From positions 1-64,000 of the forward strand of contig CAUYLG010039454.1 of the NCBI GenBank assembly GCA_963573385.1: a stretch of 64,000 nucleotides of DNA, in the 5' to 3' direction. Each line of letters opens with the position of its first letter. Positions within the stretch are counted from its first letter, which is position 1. The notes below the pieces were generated by a model, which had not been told where the DNA came from, searched no databases, and saw nothing but the letters and a program-made list of their open reading frames with translations. The translations under genes and the position numbers were made by a program. Positions 51,345 through 64,000 of this stretch are shown one piece after another. This DNA comes from Cacajao melanocephalus. Its lineage: Eukaryota > Chordata > Mammalia > Primates > Pitheciidae.

Positions 51345-51853
51345 TGTTACAGGAAAGGGGTCCCGATCCAGACCCCAAGGGAGGATTCTTAGAGCTCACG
51401 CTAGACAGAATTCCGGGCGAGTCCCCAGTGCAAAGTGAAAGCAAGTTTATTAAGAAAATTAAGTTGTGAAAGTACAGCCACTCCATAGACAGAGTAGGGT
51501 GTTGCTGAAGGCGTCCACCCTAGGCACAATACTGGTATATATGAGGAGACGTGCTGTCCTACAAGCGTGTGTGATAAAGGATTAATTTTCTTAATTACTA
51601 TATTTTGTAAGACTCATATTGTCTTTAGAGCAAAATTTAGGAATGCCTTCGTTCTCCAGATATGGGGACATCTAGACACGCCCAAGTCTAGGTGTGTTTA
51701 GTAAACATGATTAATCTGTTCCCTTAACCGTAAACATCTAGAGGCGAGGAATGCCTGACTTTCTGGGAATGCAGCCCAGCAAGGCCCAGCCTCGTTTTCC
51801 TAGCCCTCACCCAAAATGGAGTCACTCTGGTTCGAGCGCCCCTCACAGTTACA
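51345..51853 (-). mobile_element. ERV1-type solo LTR, minus orientation
   Basis: On the minus strand it starts TGTAACTGTGAGGGGCGCTC and ends GATCGGGACCCCTTTCCTGT followed by AACA, with AATAAA near the end. These are features of a common ERV1 LTR whose family name I do not assign. The flanks show GTTA on the left and GTGA on the right, an imperfect 4-bp duplication. No internal viral sequence. Confidence 0.7.
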
Positions 51854-51878
51854 GTGATCCTGGTAAAATGTGCCTCGC

Positions 51879-51926
51879 TCTGTTGCAGTGAGCCCTGATC
51901 GCGCCATCTGGAAAAAAAAAAAAAAA
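51879..51926 (+). mobile_element. Alu 3' remnant
   Basis: CTGTTGCAGTGAGCCCTGATC and CGCGCCATCTGG followed by poly(A). Confidence 0.65.
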
Positions 51927-51989
51927 CAAAACCTTCCTCCCTCTTGTCTCGAAACTGTCCAATGGCCTCCACCGTGGATCATCAGCAAG

Positions 51990-52350
51990 GCCTGCAGGAG
52001 CCCTACTTGGAGTGCCCGAGGGCGCGGCCTCAGCGCCCCGCCGCCCCGCGCGTCTAGCCGCTTGGCGCCTGGACGCGCTTCCTACGCCCGCTAGGCCTGG
52101 GAGGTCCGCGCCTCTCGGAGTCGCCTGGCAGGGGCCAGCTCTGGTTGACGCCCAGTTTCCAGTTGGGTGGGAAAGGCTGGACTGAGCGCCCTGCCGGAAT
52201 TTCACCTCAGACCTTTGAAGACCTTGCTCCGGTCTCCTGCCCCAGCGCAAACCCCGAGTCCTCATTAGTGGCGTTCCGGAGGAACGGGATGGCGGGCCCC
52301 GGGGGGTCTCCTCCGATAGCTAATTTCCGCGGGTCTCCTTCACCTTTTAG
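51990..52350. promoter_or_regulatory. CpG-rich patch without an assigned gene
   Basis: Dense GC with frequent CpG (ccgccccgcgcgtc and similar) in an otherwise AT-rich area. Several overlapping open frames on both strands reflect composition only. It could be an unannotated promoter or an unmethylated remnant. Confidence 0.45.
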
Positions 52351-53560
52351 CTGCCAGGAAGCCCTCTGGCCCCAGCATGAAGCCCATGGACCCTGTTTCA
52401 AAACTGTATTTTTAAAAGCATTAAAAGATACGTAGGATTTCAAAGAAAGCCAATTATACTAAAACAAAAGTTATCAAAGGATTAAAATAATTTCATAGAG
52501 TAATGTGTGCGTTTCATTAATGCGTTAAATATTAAACATCAAGACCCGTCTTAAGACTGCTGTAATTTTGAACCAATTGTCTTGGATGTTTGTAACAACT
52601 GTATTGTGATACAAAAATATGTGATTTTTCTTGGCGACAGAGCCATAGGTATTTCTCTTTCGACTGTGGTTTGTTACCTATATTCGTAAGTGAAAGAAAT
52701 GTTGGATTTCAGTTAGAATAGACTAGAATCGGAAATAATCAGAATGCAGTGTGTGTGGTAAGAGTAAGGGATAGTTCATGTAACTTTTGTTTCTGTTTCA
52801 TATGTATGACATATAGGTGTTTCTGTTACCTGTGTAGGACATATGGGTGACAAACGGCGTCTGTTTACCTGAGCAGCCCCAGAGGCTCAGCAGAGGAGGG
52901 GATCACACAAATGGAGAAAAGGCGGAGCCTGTGCATTTTTGTTGCTTTTCAAGAAAGAGTTTAACCTTTAACAACTTTTAACCACTGTTACTGTAACTTT
53001 TACTCCTATTCCAGATGAAATGTTTTGTGCGCTGTGGCTCCCTTTCCAAAAGGCCCAGCTATTTTCTAAACAGTTCCTAGGTTATGAGGCCTATGGTCGG
53101 CTCAGGAGTCCATTTGTTCCGTGATATCAGCCTGTGACTTGACCTTACCTTTCTCCCTCTAACTGCAGTACCTCTCCCTTCTTATCTGTAGTTTCGCTTT
53201 CCGCCGTCTCAGTTACCCCCTTCAACCGTGGTCCGAAAATATTGAATGAAAATTAAAGTAATAAAACATTCATAAGTTTCAAATAACTCCGCTTTCTCAG
53301 TAGCGTTATGAAATCTCCCACCTGCCCGAGGATCAACCCTTTGTCCGGAGTATCCACGCGGTATGCTCTCCCCACCCATTAGTCACTTAGTATTCGTGTT
53401 GGTCATCAGATCGAAAAAACGTAGTATACTATGGTGAACTATCTGAGATTTCAAGCATTCGCTGGGTGTCTTGGAACGTATCTCCCACTAATAAGGAAAA
53501 AATACTGTACTTATTGGGTTAAAAACGAAGAAATGGAAAGAAAAAAAGAAACGCAGCGAC

Positions 53561-53632
53561 ATCTGAACAGGGACTTGAAACCTAGGCCCTACAGATTAAA
53601 AGTCCAGGCTATATTGACTGAGCTACCAAGGT
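53561..53632 (-). pseudogene. tRNA-Lys(TTT)-like pseudogene
   Basis: Read on the minus strand, the segment follows a tRNA-Lys(TTT) along its length. It has GTAGCTCAGTC as a D-arm/A-box remnant, then GGACTTTTAATCTG around a TTT anticodon, then GGTTTCAAGTCCCTGTTCAG for the T arm. The anticodon and T arms are recognisable. The acceptor strands no longer pair well (ACCTTGG against TTCAGAT), and the D arm is expanded and altered. I call it a decayed copy, probably untranscribed. It lies 1.25 kb from the intact tRNA-Ala. Confidence 0.8.
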
Positions 53633-53778
53633 TCACACAAAATGTCCAAACTACATCAACTCTGGTTTATTAATCTATGTACCTGACCTAGAACGTGATT
53701 TTAGAAGGTTCAGCTGCGAGCTGGTAATTCAGGAATTCTTGCTAATAACAGCACAGAAACTCAGCCACAACGAGGGTC

Positions 53779-54088
53779 GTTTGTTGCTGTTGTTTGTTTG
53801 CTTTGTTTTTGAGACAGAGTCTTGCTCTGTCCCCCAGGCTAGAATGTACTGGCGGGATCTCGGCTCACTGCAATCTCCGCTTCCTGGGTTCAAGCAGTTC
53901 CCCTGCCTCAGCCTCCCGAGTAGCTGAGATTACAGGCGCCGGCCACTGCGCCCAGCTAAAATTTGTATTTTTAGTACAGACGGGTTTCACCATCTTGGCC
54001 AGGCTAGACTCGAACTCCTGCCTTGTGATCCACCCGCCTCGGCCTTCCAAAGTGCTGAGATTACAGGCGTGAGCCACCTTGCTCAGCC
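53779..54088 (-). mobile_element. Alu, full length
   Basis: T/G head, GAGACAGAGTCTTGCTCTG, ending CACCTTGCTCAGCC. The only substantial Alu between 52.0 and 58.7 kb. Confidence 0.93.
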
Positions 54089-54152
54089 GAGTGTAGCTTT
54101 TAAGACCGAGGTCTAACTAACCATATTACAAATTAATTCTAACATCCCCCAA

Positions 54153-54153
54153 A

Positions 54154-54205
<52 letters not shown>

Positions 54206-54222
54206 ATCTATCTATCATCTGT
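54153..54222 (+). repeat. (ATCT)n tetranucleotide microsatellite
   Basis: About 16 ATCT units ending in two ATCATCT variants. It lies 0.65 kb upstream of tRNA-Ala. Confidence 0.95.
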
Positions 54223-54881
54223 CTATTCTTCTACACGCATATATATGTATACATATAATTCAGTCCAGTCAAGGACTAAGAGAATGCTCCAGTTTCTAGG
54301 CTTCCCAGATAAATATCTCAAATCCTCTCTCTAAACTTGGGCCCAAACAAAACACTTTCAAAAGTAACCTGATCTGACGCTGGTGCACGTAAAGGGGAGT
54401 AATTCAATCACCTTTTCGGCGACATACTTAGGGAAGCTAATACGAGACGAAGGATAGAGAAAACCGTTTGATTTAGCAGTGCTTGGTTTCACCTGGCTTG
54501 GTTTTCAGTGTTTAGTTTCTCTGAAAAAAGGAAAAAGAAATTAAAGACGTTTGTAAAGAAGCGTCCTCACTCTCCATTTTCTTGTCAGATTTCCAGGTAG
54601 TTGTTAATAGTTCTATCCCTGGGTCAGTAGGTTAAGTATTCGGCAAGTGTGTCTGATGGCTGGAAGATTTTCCACACTTTGAAAACTGATGGATACTGGC
54701 CCGTTAACCATTTCAAGATTTTGTTGGACAAATAAAAGAGAATTTAGCTTTAGCAGTCAGCAAACCTTAGAATTTGGGGACAGGGATGGGGACGGGGACA
54801 GTTAGGGGAGGACACGGCGGTGGGTAACAGAAAACTCTCACAAACAACTAGGGAGAGCTACAAGAAACGCTAGTCGGGGTT

Positions 54882-54953
54882 GGGGATGTAGCTCAGTGGT
54901 AGAGCGCATGCTTCGCATGTATGAGGCCCCGGGTTCGATCCCCGGCATCTCCA
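54882..54953 (+). tRNA. tRNA-Ala (anticodon CGC)
   Basis: 72 nt. Acceptor GGGGATG/CATCTCC carries the G3-U70 pair that identifies tRNA-Ala. The anticodon stem CATGC/GTATG encloses TTCGCAT, giving CGC. The T stem is CCGGG/CCCGG, and the discriminator is A. A TTTT terminator starts 4 bp after the end. Confidence 0.97.
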
Positions 54954-54957
54954 AGTC

Positions 54958-54961
54958 TTTT
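54958..54961 (+). terminator. Pol III terminator of tRNA-Ala
   Basis: Four T, beginning 4 bp after the tRNA end. Confidence 0.85.
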
Positions 54962-55505
54962 ATCCTGTCTGTCCAATGCAATTAGAAAACGTATTTAGAA
55001 TTGTCGAATAACATTTTGTATCCTCCATTTCATTAACGCCTTATGGTGTTGTTGTAGCCACTATAAGTAGAATTGCATATGGAGCACGGGGAACAAGGTT
55101 GCTTTGAGGTATTTTGAAACAGCTATGTGAAAGAAATGGAATTGAGACACAGAAGAACATGTCCGATGGAGAGATGACAGAAGTGAAGAAACTTGGAAAG
55201 TTGTCCGGAACCCATTAATTTGCTCTATTTGTGGTATATGGTTGGCCTTTAGCGCAGAAATAATCTTGGCTTGAGAACAGGGAAAGGGGAGGGACGACGG
55301 AGTATTGTTAGTCCTGTGCGTCATAGGATGATGAAAAAATAGGACAAATATCGAGAGAAGGATGAAGCTCAGCTCAGCACGGTGAATTTGGCTACTCTAG
55401 TACACCGTTCTTCCGTAGGGGAAAAACTGAAACAGACAAACAAAACCCCAGTCCGAAATACAGATGCAATTCTTGATAATGTTTTGAAGAACTCAAACCG
55501 TGGGT

Positions 55506-55579
55506 GGCCGGTTAGCTCAGTTGGTTAGAGCGTGGTGCTAATAACGCCAAGGTCGCGGGTTCGATCCCCGTACGGGCCA
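55506..55579 (+). tRNA. tRNA-Ile (anticodon AAT)
   Basis: 74 nt. Acceptor GGCCGGT/ACGGGCC has one G-G opposition at the fifth pair, which I recall is shared with the human genes. The loop CTAATAA gives AAT. B box GGTTCGATCCC. A five-T terminator starts 6 bp downstream. It lies about 550 bp after tRNA-Ala. Confidence 0.97.
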
Positions 55580-55585
55580 GTCGCC

Positions 55586-55590
55586 TTTTT
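55586..55590 (+). terminator. Pol III terminator of tRNA-Ile
   Basis: Five T, 6 bp after the tRNA end. Confidence 0.9.
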
Positions 55591-56413
55591 CTTTCATCTC
55601 ACAACTTACCCGTAGAGAAGAACAAATTGAGAACTGTCATGACAAGAAACACTGCTAATCTCTTTAACTAATACTACCGAAAGTCCAAATCATCCAAGGA
55701 AATCCAGAGGTCCTTTTTCTTAAGTAACTGTGTTCAAAGTGTTTGCTCGAGAGAAGCAGAAAAGCAACATGACAGGAATTCCATTCTGAGAGAAACATTT
55801 TCTTGTTACTTTGATTTCCCAAGAAAGGACTAAGCCCCTTTTCAAAATCTACCTTTTCCACATCAACAACCCGGTGGTCCAGATTGGCAACTCTGCTCAT
55901 TCTGCTTCTTGATGTTAAATAGCCTTGTTCCTTGTACAACTAATGTCCTCTGTTTATTTACGACCTCACGGCTGTATATCCTGTCGAGTAAATTTTCACC
56001 TGTTTACTATTTTCTGTGGAAAATGCTGATCTCAAGCCACGAGCTCTACGTGGGCTTTGTTAGCCCCACACTACACCTGTGGGTGAGTTCGAAAACTTGT
56101 CAAAAATGAAACTTACTGGGCCTCGCCTCCAGAGACTTTGACTCAGATTTGAGAAGGAATCCAGATTTCTGCATTTTAAAAAAACGCCACAGCTCTTTCT
56201 CTTAGAAAGGATGGGTCAAGAGCCCTTTGAGAAACCAGTCCTTAGGATTGGATTGAGGAAATATTGAGAGCCTCATTGACCTGCTAATTTTTAAAACTAA
56301 ACAAAATTAATTAAAGGTATTATCGATTACAATTGCATTGAACTATGCGTACACTTAAAAAAAAAGAAATTTTGTAAGTATTTAATACGTCTAAAAGGAT
56401 ATCTCTCCCAGGT

Positions 56414-56485
56414 GGCTCGTTGGTCTAGGGGTATGATTCTCGCTTAGGGTGCGAGAGGTCCCGGGTTCAAATCCCGGACGAGCCC
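56414..56485 (+). tRNA. tRNA-Pro (anticodon AGG)
   Basis: 72 nt. Acceptor GGCTCGT/ACGAGCC is perfect. The anticodon stem CTCGC/GCGAG encloses TTAGGGT, giving AGG. The T loop carries TTCAAAT as is usual for eukaryotic tRNA-Pro. The discriminator is C. A TTTT terminator lies 3 bp downstream. Confidence 0.97.
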
Positions 56486-56488
56486 AGG

Positions 56489-56492
56489 TTTT
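56489..56492 (+). terminator. Pol III terminator of tRNA-Pro
   Basis: Four T, 3 bp after the tRNA end. Confidence 0.85.
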
Positions 56493-57697
56493 CTTCCTTA
56501 GTTCTGAATCTGGCTACTTTCACCCAACCTTAGTTTCTAAGTTAAAACTTTCCAGTTACCTATGCAGTTAGTGGTGGTATCGACATGCATTCGAAAGCAG
56601 GAAATGACTTCTGATCTCTAATTAAGGGCTTTGCTTTTGGGTTCTCTTCGGTTTTCCATCCGCTCTACAGAGACTTTTGCAAAGGCAAACGTTTCTGAAT
56701 CGTCTATAAGTTCCGACTCCACGATTGTGTTCATATGAAGTATGTTAGAAATAAAATGGCCACATCTTAATTCACTGCCATATATTGTTAACTCATTACA
56801 TCAAAAGATGGATTTAAACGGGAAGATCAAGTGCTGAACTATAGAGTCAAGGTGTTAGGAACCTTTCAGTTATTTCGGCTTTCCTCCTTGCTAACAGCGT
56901 CGAGTACTACTACCCTGTCTCGCAGATCAGGGTTCTGTTTTCTTCTGAGAAGGAGCATTTTATCTAGCCTCCTGGAGCGTGCCGTTAGTATACTCATTAA
57001 GTAGGGTTTTTGTTTTGTTTTTGTTTTTGTTTTCTCTATTGGGCTGAATCTACTTTTGCGGTTGGCGGTAAACACAACGTATAAAAATCACTGCATCCTA
57101 TATTGTAGCGGTTGTCACATACTTTATATTAAAGTATAATTGCAACACCCCTCTTTTCTATGCGTGCCTTGATTATGCAGAACAACAAATGAGGAAACAT
57201 ATGGGTCCTGTAAAGGAGGTAGAACACAGCAGACATTTTCTTGAGGGCCATATCCAGAAGTAGTGGCAGGAGGGGCAAGAACCGATGGGTTATCAGAAGA
57301 GAGGAACACCTCACTGGGCCACAGAGAGGGCCCAGGATAGCGTTTGGGCTCGAGGACCGGCTCCTTAGGACTATGCTTGGAACCAATTGGTAACCGGGTC
57401 TGGAGTTTTGGGAGTGCCAGTGTAGGAGTCACTGCTGTAAGCATCCAATGGCACTAACTCTTAGGTCCTGGAAACATTATGTTGTCAATCAACGCAAATT
57501 GGTCAGAATGGGCAAAGGAGGAAAGATGTAGAGAAAGTGGGTGGAGTGCATGATAATGATTCAGGTATGTTTATGTCCTGTGAGTTTCATTTTATCTCAC
57601 CTATAAAACCAACATACACATGACATCCAGAATCCTAAGCATACAAAAGAAATTATGTGTTTTCTTAGTACATTGCAGAAAAACTAGTTACCCAGGG

Positions 57698-57770
57698 GCC
57701 CGGCTAGCTCAGTCGGTAGAGCATGAGACTCTTAATCTCAGGGTCGTGGGTTCGAGCCCCACGTTGGGCG
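57698..57770 (+). tRNA. tRNA-Lys (anticodon CTT)
   Basis: 73 nt. Acceptor GCCCGGC pairs with GTTGGGC using two G-T pairs. The anticodon stem TGAGA/TCTCA encloses CTCTTAA, giving CTT. B box GGTTCGAGCCC, discriminator G. A five-T terminator starts 5 bp downstream. Confidence 0.97.
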
Positions 57771-57775
57771 TCCTC

Positions 57776-57780
57776 TTTTT
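57776..57780 (+). terminator. Pol III terminator of tRNA-Lys
   Basis: Five T, 5 bp after the tRNA end. Confidence 0.9.
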
Positions 57781-58611
57781 GTGTTTTCAATCTCCGTATC
57801 GGTGTCAGTTTCCTCGCTGCTGTCAACAACAACAACAACAAAAAGCGTACTTAGAGCTCATCAGTCTTGAAGAATGAAATCATATAGTCATTGTGACCAG
57901 TTTAAGCTTACTGATTTAACTGACCTATCCCAGCTCTCTCTGAAATTCTAGCTGAACTTGGTCTCAGCGCTCCCTGGTGTGAATACACTCCTCTGGCCTA
58001 GAGGTTTTGTAAAACCAGAAACATTTAAACATAGGTTATGTAGGTTGGTGGTAGGATATGAGCTCTTATATATTTAACAAGTTCCTGGACTGATTCTGAA
58101 GCACAAATCCAAGAAAAAAGGTTTATGAGGCTGGAAGAAGGACCCATGACCATGAGTAAGAAAGCATACCATACACCTCTTTGTTGATTTCAAATGCCCA
58201 ATTAGCCACTTACCTGCCTCTCACTTCACTAATATAGTTCTCATGTCTTCAGGTCTCTGGCTCAGGCATCCAAGACTGGCTGAACACCTGAATCATTTGA
58301 GGTGCTTCTGAAGTTTGAGATTCCTGGGCCCTAACTCAGACTTACAGCATCTGAATCTCTAGTGGTTTAGAAACCATTGCTTTATAAGGTCCTTTTGTAT
58401 TTTATGATACGTATAGCAAGTTGGCTGATTATCCAGTCTAGGAAATCACCTTATGGAAAGCACCATGTTTCTATAATCGGTGTAAGTTATTAGCTTTTTG
58501 GGTTGAGAAACTTGATGTCGTGTGTTTTCCTGACATTCTCTCTTCCCAGTTCAGGAAAAGTCCAGAAGGATGAGCTTCTGATTCATAAATGTTTCATGCA
58601 TAAATGAGACA

Positions 58612-58785
58612 TACTTTTCCATTCACTCATTCCATACATTTATTGAAAACCGCTAGGTATTAGGCATTGCTATAGGTGTTGGAGATCCATCAGTGAACAA
58701 AACCAAGATCTCTGACCCTCACAATCTATGAAAAGAGGCAAACAATAGGTAATAAGTATAGAAGTAACAAAACGGTAAGACGAGG
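58612..58785 (-). mobile_element. L2/MIR-type old repeat
   Basis: CATTCACTCATTCCATACAT, TATTAGGCATTGCTATAGG and CAGTGAACAAAACCAAGATC follow the old L2 terminal consensus. Confidence 0.6.
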
Positions 58786-58945
58786 GCGGGGCACGGTGGC
58801 TCAGGCCTGTAATCCCAGGACTTTGGGAGGCCGAGGAGGGTGGATCACCTGAGGTTCGGAGTTCAGGACCAGCCTGATCAATACGGTGAAACCTTATCTC
58901 TCAAAAATAAAAATAAAAAAAGAAAAAGAAAAGAAATGAAAAAGG
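58786..58945 (+). mobile_element. Left-arm-only Alu
   Basis: GGCGGGGCACGGTGGCTCAG to CCTTATCTCTCAAAAATAAA and an A-rich tail. Confidence 0.9.
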
Positions 58946-59051
58946 TAAGAAGAAAAAAAAGTCAGCTACGTAGGATGTTACAATGCAATTGGAGGTGCTA
59001 GGGATGCCGCAGTGTGTGGTGCAGTATTGGCTAGGATAGAGCTGGGCCTCA

Positions 59052-59668
<617 letters not shown>

Positions 59669-59752
59669 CTTCTTCTTCCTCTTCTTCTTCTCCCCTTTCT
59701 AATCCTCCTCCTCCCTCCTCCTTCTCTTCCTCCTCCTCCTCCACCTCCATGT
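59669..59752 (+). repeat. (TTC/TCC)n pyrimidine simple repeat
   Basis: Mostly CTTCTT and CTCCTC units, about 85 bp. Confidence 0.93.
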
Positions 59753-59869
59753 TGTAATAAACTTTTCCAGAGAAATATCACTGTATTATTTTGGAGGTCA
59801 GTATGAAAGGTAATGTAGCTGGGAGGATTGGGGATAATCAGAAAACAGGCTATCTCACTCAGCTTTCTT

Positions 59870-60429
59870 CCTGTTTATTTACTTATAAAACAGGGTCTCC
59901 CTCTGTTGCCCAGGGTGGAGTACAGTGGCATGATCTCAGCTCACTGCAGCCTCGACTTCCCAGTGAGGCAGGAAAATAGTGTCTGGAGGCAGGAAACATA
60001 AGGCCAATTCACACTTAAGTTATAACAGGAAATATCCTGTCCATAGGGCACACATGTTATAAATGACTTTAACTTTACTTCATCCTCTTCATTTACATAG
60101 GGCATACCAGAAGCAGGTGGTATTTAAACTCACAAAAACTCTGTAACAGGGCCTTTGAGCCCTCTGCTCAGGCCCACTCCCACACTGTGGAGTGTACTTT
60201 CATTTGCAGTAAAGCCTTGCTTTCCTTCGTTCCTCTGTTTGTGCGTTTTGTCCATTCTTTGTTCAAGACACCAAGAACCTGGGCACCCTCCACCATTAAC
60301 ACCAGGCTTAAGTGATCCTCCTCCCATCCCAGCCTCCTGAGTAGCTGGAATTGTAGGCACTTGCTACCACGCCCAGCTAATTTTTGCATGTTTTGTAGAG
60401 AGGGGGTTTTGACATATTCCCCAGGCTTA
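59870..60429 (-). mobile_element. Alu, minus, split by the solo LTR
   Basis: The poly(A)-proximal part lies at 59,870-59,963 and the rest at 60,302-60,429. The two parts join into continuous Alu sequence when the LTR is removed. Confidence 0.8.
59964..60301 (+). mobile_element. Solo LTR (ERV1-like, 4-bp duplication) inserted in an Alu
   Basis: A 338-bp block starting TGAGGCAGGAAAATAG and ending CCATTAACA. It interrupts a minus Alu precisely: the Alu reads ...CTTCCCAG before it and CCAGGCTTAAGTG after it, so CCAG is duplicated at 59,960-59,963 and 60,302-60,305. A 4-bp duplication is typical of gammaretrovirus-like elements. AGTAAAGCC near the end may be a poly(A) signal variant. No viral genes. 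Confidence 0.8.
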
Positions 60430-60810
<381 letters not shown>

Positions 60811-61445
60811 TGAACACAAGACAGAAAGTCCTGAACTCAGTGAGGGCTACGTAAGTGATGGATGCCTAAGTATATCAGGTACTTTGAAATGTTAGATGTT
60901 TTCCTGACAGCTATCTAACGTCTAGCAAAATTTTACGAACTTCACCTTCAGTTGTCCTACTTTCCTAGCTCTTTTGGTTTTTCCTTTTTAAAAATCTTAC
61001 ACTTCTATTGTGGAATACCTTTAATCAAAAGTCATGGGGGAAGGGGAAGTTATGAATCAATTGAAAAAAACTCAAGGGAAAAAAAAATTTTACTCTGAAA
61101 AACTTCAGGAAATACTGATATCTGTTGGTATGGATAAGGCGTACTTTAACCATCTTATGGCATTCTTCATGCTAGATAACTTAGACAACTAAGGTTGGAG
61201 AGGAGATAAAATATTACATTTAATTTGTCCAGTCTGGCCCCACTCAAGTAAATGTTTCACGGACTTGAGGAGATTAATAGCCAAGTTAAATGTACTTTCA
61301 ATTCTTGTTCAGAAAAGAAAAATATTTGTGTGCCATAAAGGAGTGAAGAGAGGAGTGAACGCTGGCTTCAGTGGCCTACTTGCACAAGGGGGATCATTTG
61401 CCCTGTTCGTGGTGTCTAATCATACGACAAGGTAATGCTCTTTAA

Positions 61446-61799
<354 letters not shown>

Positions 61800-62031
61800 A
61801 GAATGAAACAGATTTCTGATGCCAGATGCCACCACAAGTCTATTTCTTCATTAACAAGGAAAATAATAGCTATTCTGAGCTTTAGAGTCATAGAAAACTA
61901 GACAAGAATCTTACACTTTGCAAAACTAATATTTGAAATGACTTTACCTTGTGTTAAAGTCGATCATTTAAAAATGTGTCATTTTAGCTCTTCCATGGAT
62001 AGGTTTTTACTGAGATAAGAATTAATGTGAT

Positions 62032-62338
<307 letters not shown>

Positions 62339-62763
62339 GTAGTATGCTTTTGAAGTTTCATTATTTAACCTGCTGTTCCTTCTCCTCCTCCTGTCAATTA
62401 TCTCAACAAAATCTCTTTAAAATTACAGTGTTAAAATTAAAGTGTGCTTCAAATTCTAATTTTAGGTGGAGGTTAAAATTGGTTATATAATTCATTCATT
62501 ACAATAAAAAATTGTCATTGCTAAATTCTTATCAGTTCCTGCTGCCTCCTTAACATTTTATGTTTCTTTTTGTAAACTAGTGAGGGAGGGGCTCTCATTT
62601 TCTCCCTCGTTCAGAGAAAAGGGCGTCTGAATGTCAGTCAGTTCCGAAGGGGTACTGGATGCCAAAAGAAAATGAACACAGGTAAATAGGACGGCAAACA
62701 TCCACGATTGCCCAACCTGGCGCAGAGATGGCTTCCCCAGCGGGGAAGGCAAGTTGTGTGAAT

Positions 62764-62854
62764 CCTTCGATAGCTCAGTTGGTAGAGCGGAGGACTGTAG
62801 TGGAATTTCCTTTCGGGCATCCTTAGGTCGCTGGTTCGAATCCGGCTCGAAGGA
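62764..62854 (+). tRNA. tRNA-Tyr (anticodon GTA) with an 18-nt intron
   Basis: 91 nt as encoded and 73 nt mature. Acceptor CCTTCGA/TCGAAGG is perfect. The exon 1 half ends CTGTAG, with anticodon GTA and the purine at 37. The canonical intron position, one base after the anticodon, is followed by 18 nt (62801-62818), and the 3' half resumes ATCCTTAGG. B box GGTTCGAATCC. A six-T terminator starts 14 bp downstream. Nuclear tRNA-Tyr genes in vertebrates contain an intron, consistent with this. Confidence 0.96.
62801..62818 (+). other. tRNA-Tyr intron
   Basis: Eighteen nucleotides between the two anticodon-loop halves, to be removed by the tRNA splicing endonuclease. Confidence 0.9.
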
Positions 62855-62868
62855 GTTCACGGTTGCCC

Positions 62869-62874
62869 TTTTTT
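62869..62874 (+). terminator. Pol III terminator of tRNA-Tyr
   Basis: Six T, 14 bp after the tRNA end. Confidence 0.9.

Positions 62875-64000
<1,126 letters not shown>

Larger units (their letters stand above)
51927..54881. other. Sequence between the LTR pair and tRNA-Ala
   Basis: A CpG-rich patch, then 52,440-53,560 of AT-rich unique sequence in which I see nothing. The tRNA-Lys pseudogene, one Alu and an ATCT microsatellite follow. Confidence 0.6.

Noticed and set aside
51849..52443. Frames across the CpG-rich patch
   Set aside because: Overlap on both strands with no codon bias or recognisable domain; compositional artefact.
54153..54222. Regular repeat considered as a CRISPR-like array
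   Set aside because: It is a 4-bp microsatellite without spacers, in a primate genome.
57620..57877. Plus frame containing LAQSVEHETLNLRVVGSSPT
   Set aside because: It is a translation of tRNA-Lys plus flanks; peptides of this kind are common annotation artefacts.

Overview
This window is nuclear DNA from a primate. Interspersed Alu elements are dense throughout. It carries an intact seven-exon butyrophilin gene (BTN1A1), the intronless HMGN4 coding sequence, and a set of scattered tRNA genes. The gene order matches the butyrophilin / HMGN4 / tRNA-cluster interval of human chromosome 6p22.2 as I recall it. The BTN1A1 and HMGN4 proteins differ from the human proteins I remember at a modest number of residues. 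I therefore infer a non-human catarrhine, most likely an Old World monkey, but I could not test this.

Layout. Positions 1-12,593 are intergenic and filled with Alus and older repeats. BTN1A1 runs on the plus strand from 12,594 to 20,826, with a probable poly(A) signal at 22,028. A MaLR LTR split by an Alu follows at 22,477-23,221. tRNA-Leu(CAG) is at 26,567. A repeat-rich gap follows where human has the lncRNA HCG11 by position only. tRNA-Thr(AGT) is on the minus strand at 32,074-32,147, then tRNA-Arg(ACG) at 36,613 and tRNA-Val(CAC) at 37,173. A CpG-rich stretch at 37,330-37,660 ends in a strong splice donor and is the likely HMGN4 promoter and first exon. The HMGN4 coding exon (45,523-45,795) is a retrocopy sitting inside an old antisense L1. 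After more repeats and two LTRs (about 51.0-51.85 kb) comes a decayed tRNA-Lys(TTT) pseudogene at 53.6 kb, which I think is easily missed. It is followed by tRNA-Ala(CGC), Ile(AAT), Pro(AGG), Lys(CTT) and an intron-containing tRNA-Tyr(GTA). A further Alu runs off the right edge.

How the parts relate. BTN1A1 is a tissue-restricted membrane protein of milk-fat secretion. HMGN4 is a small nucleosome-binding protein. The tRNA genes are independent Pol III units with internal A and B boxes and short T-run terminators. There is no operon logic. I found no undescribed biological system. The most informative observations are the HMGN4 retrocopy inside an L1 with a splice acceptor at the junction, a solo LTR with a 4-bp target duplication inside an Alu, an LTR carrying three tandem E-box-type repeats, the tRNA-Lys pseudogene, and four left-arm-only Alus that stop at the internal A-rich linker. 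Repeat boundaries are read by eye and may be off by some bases.
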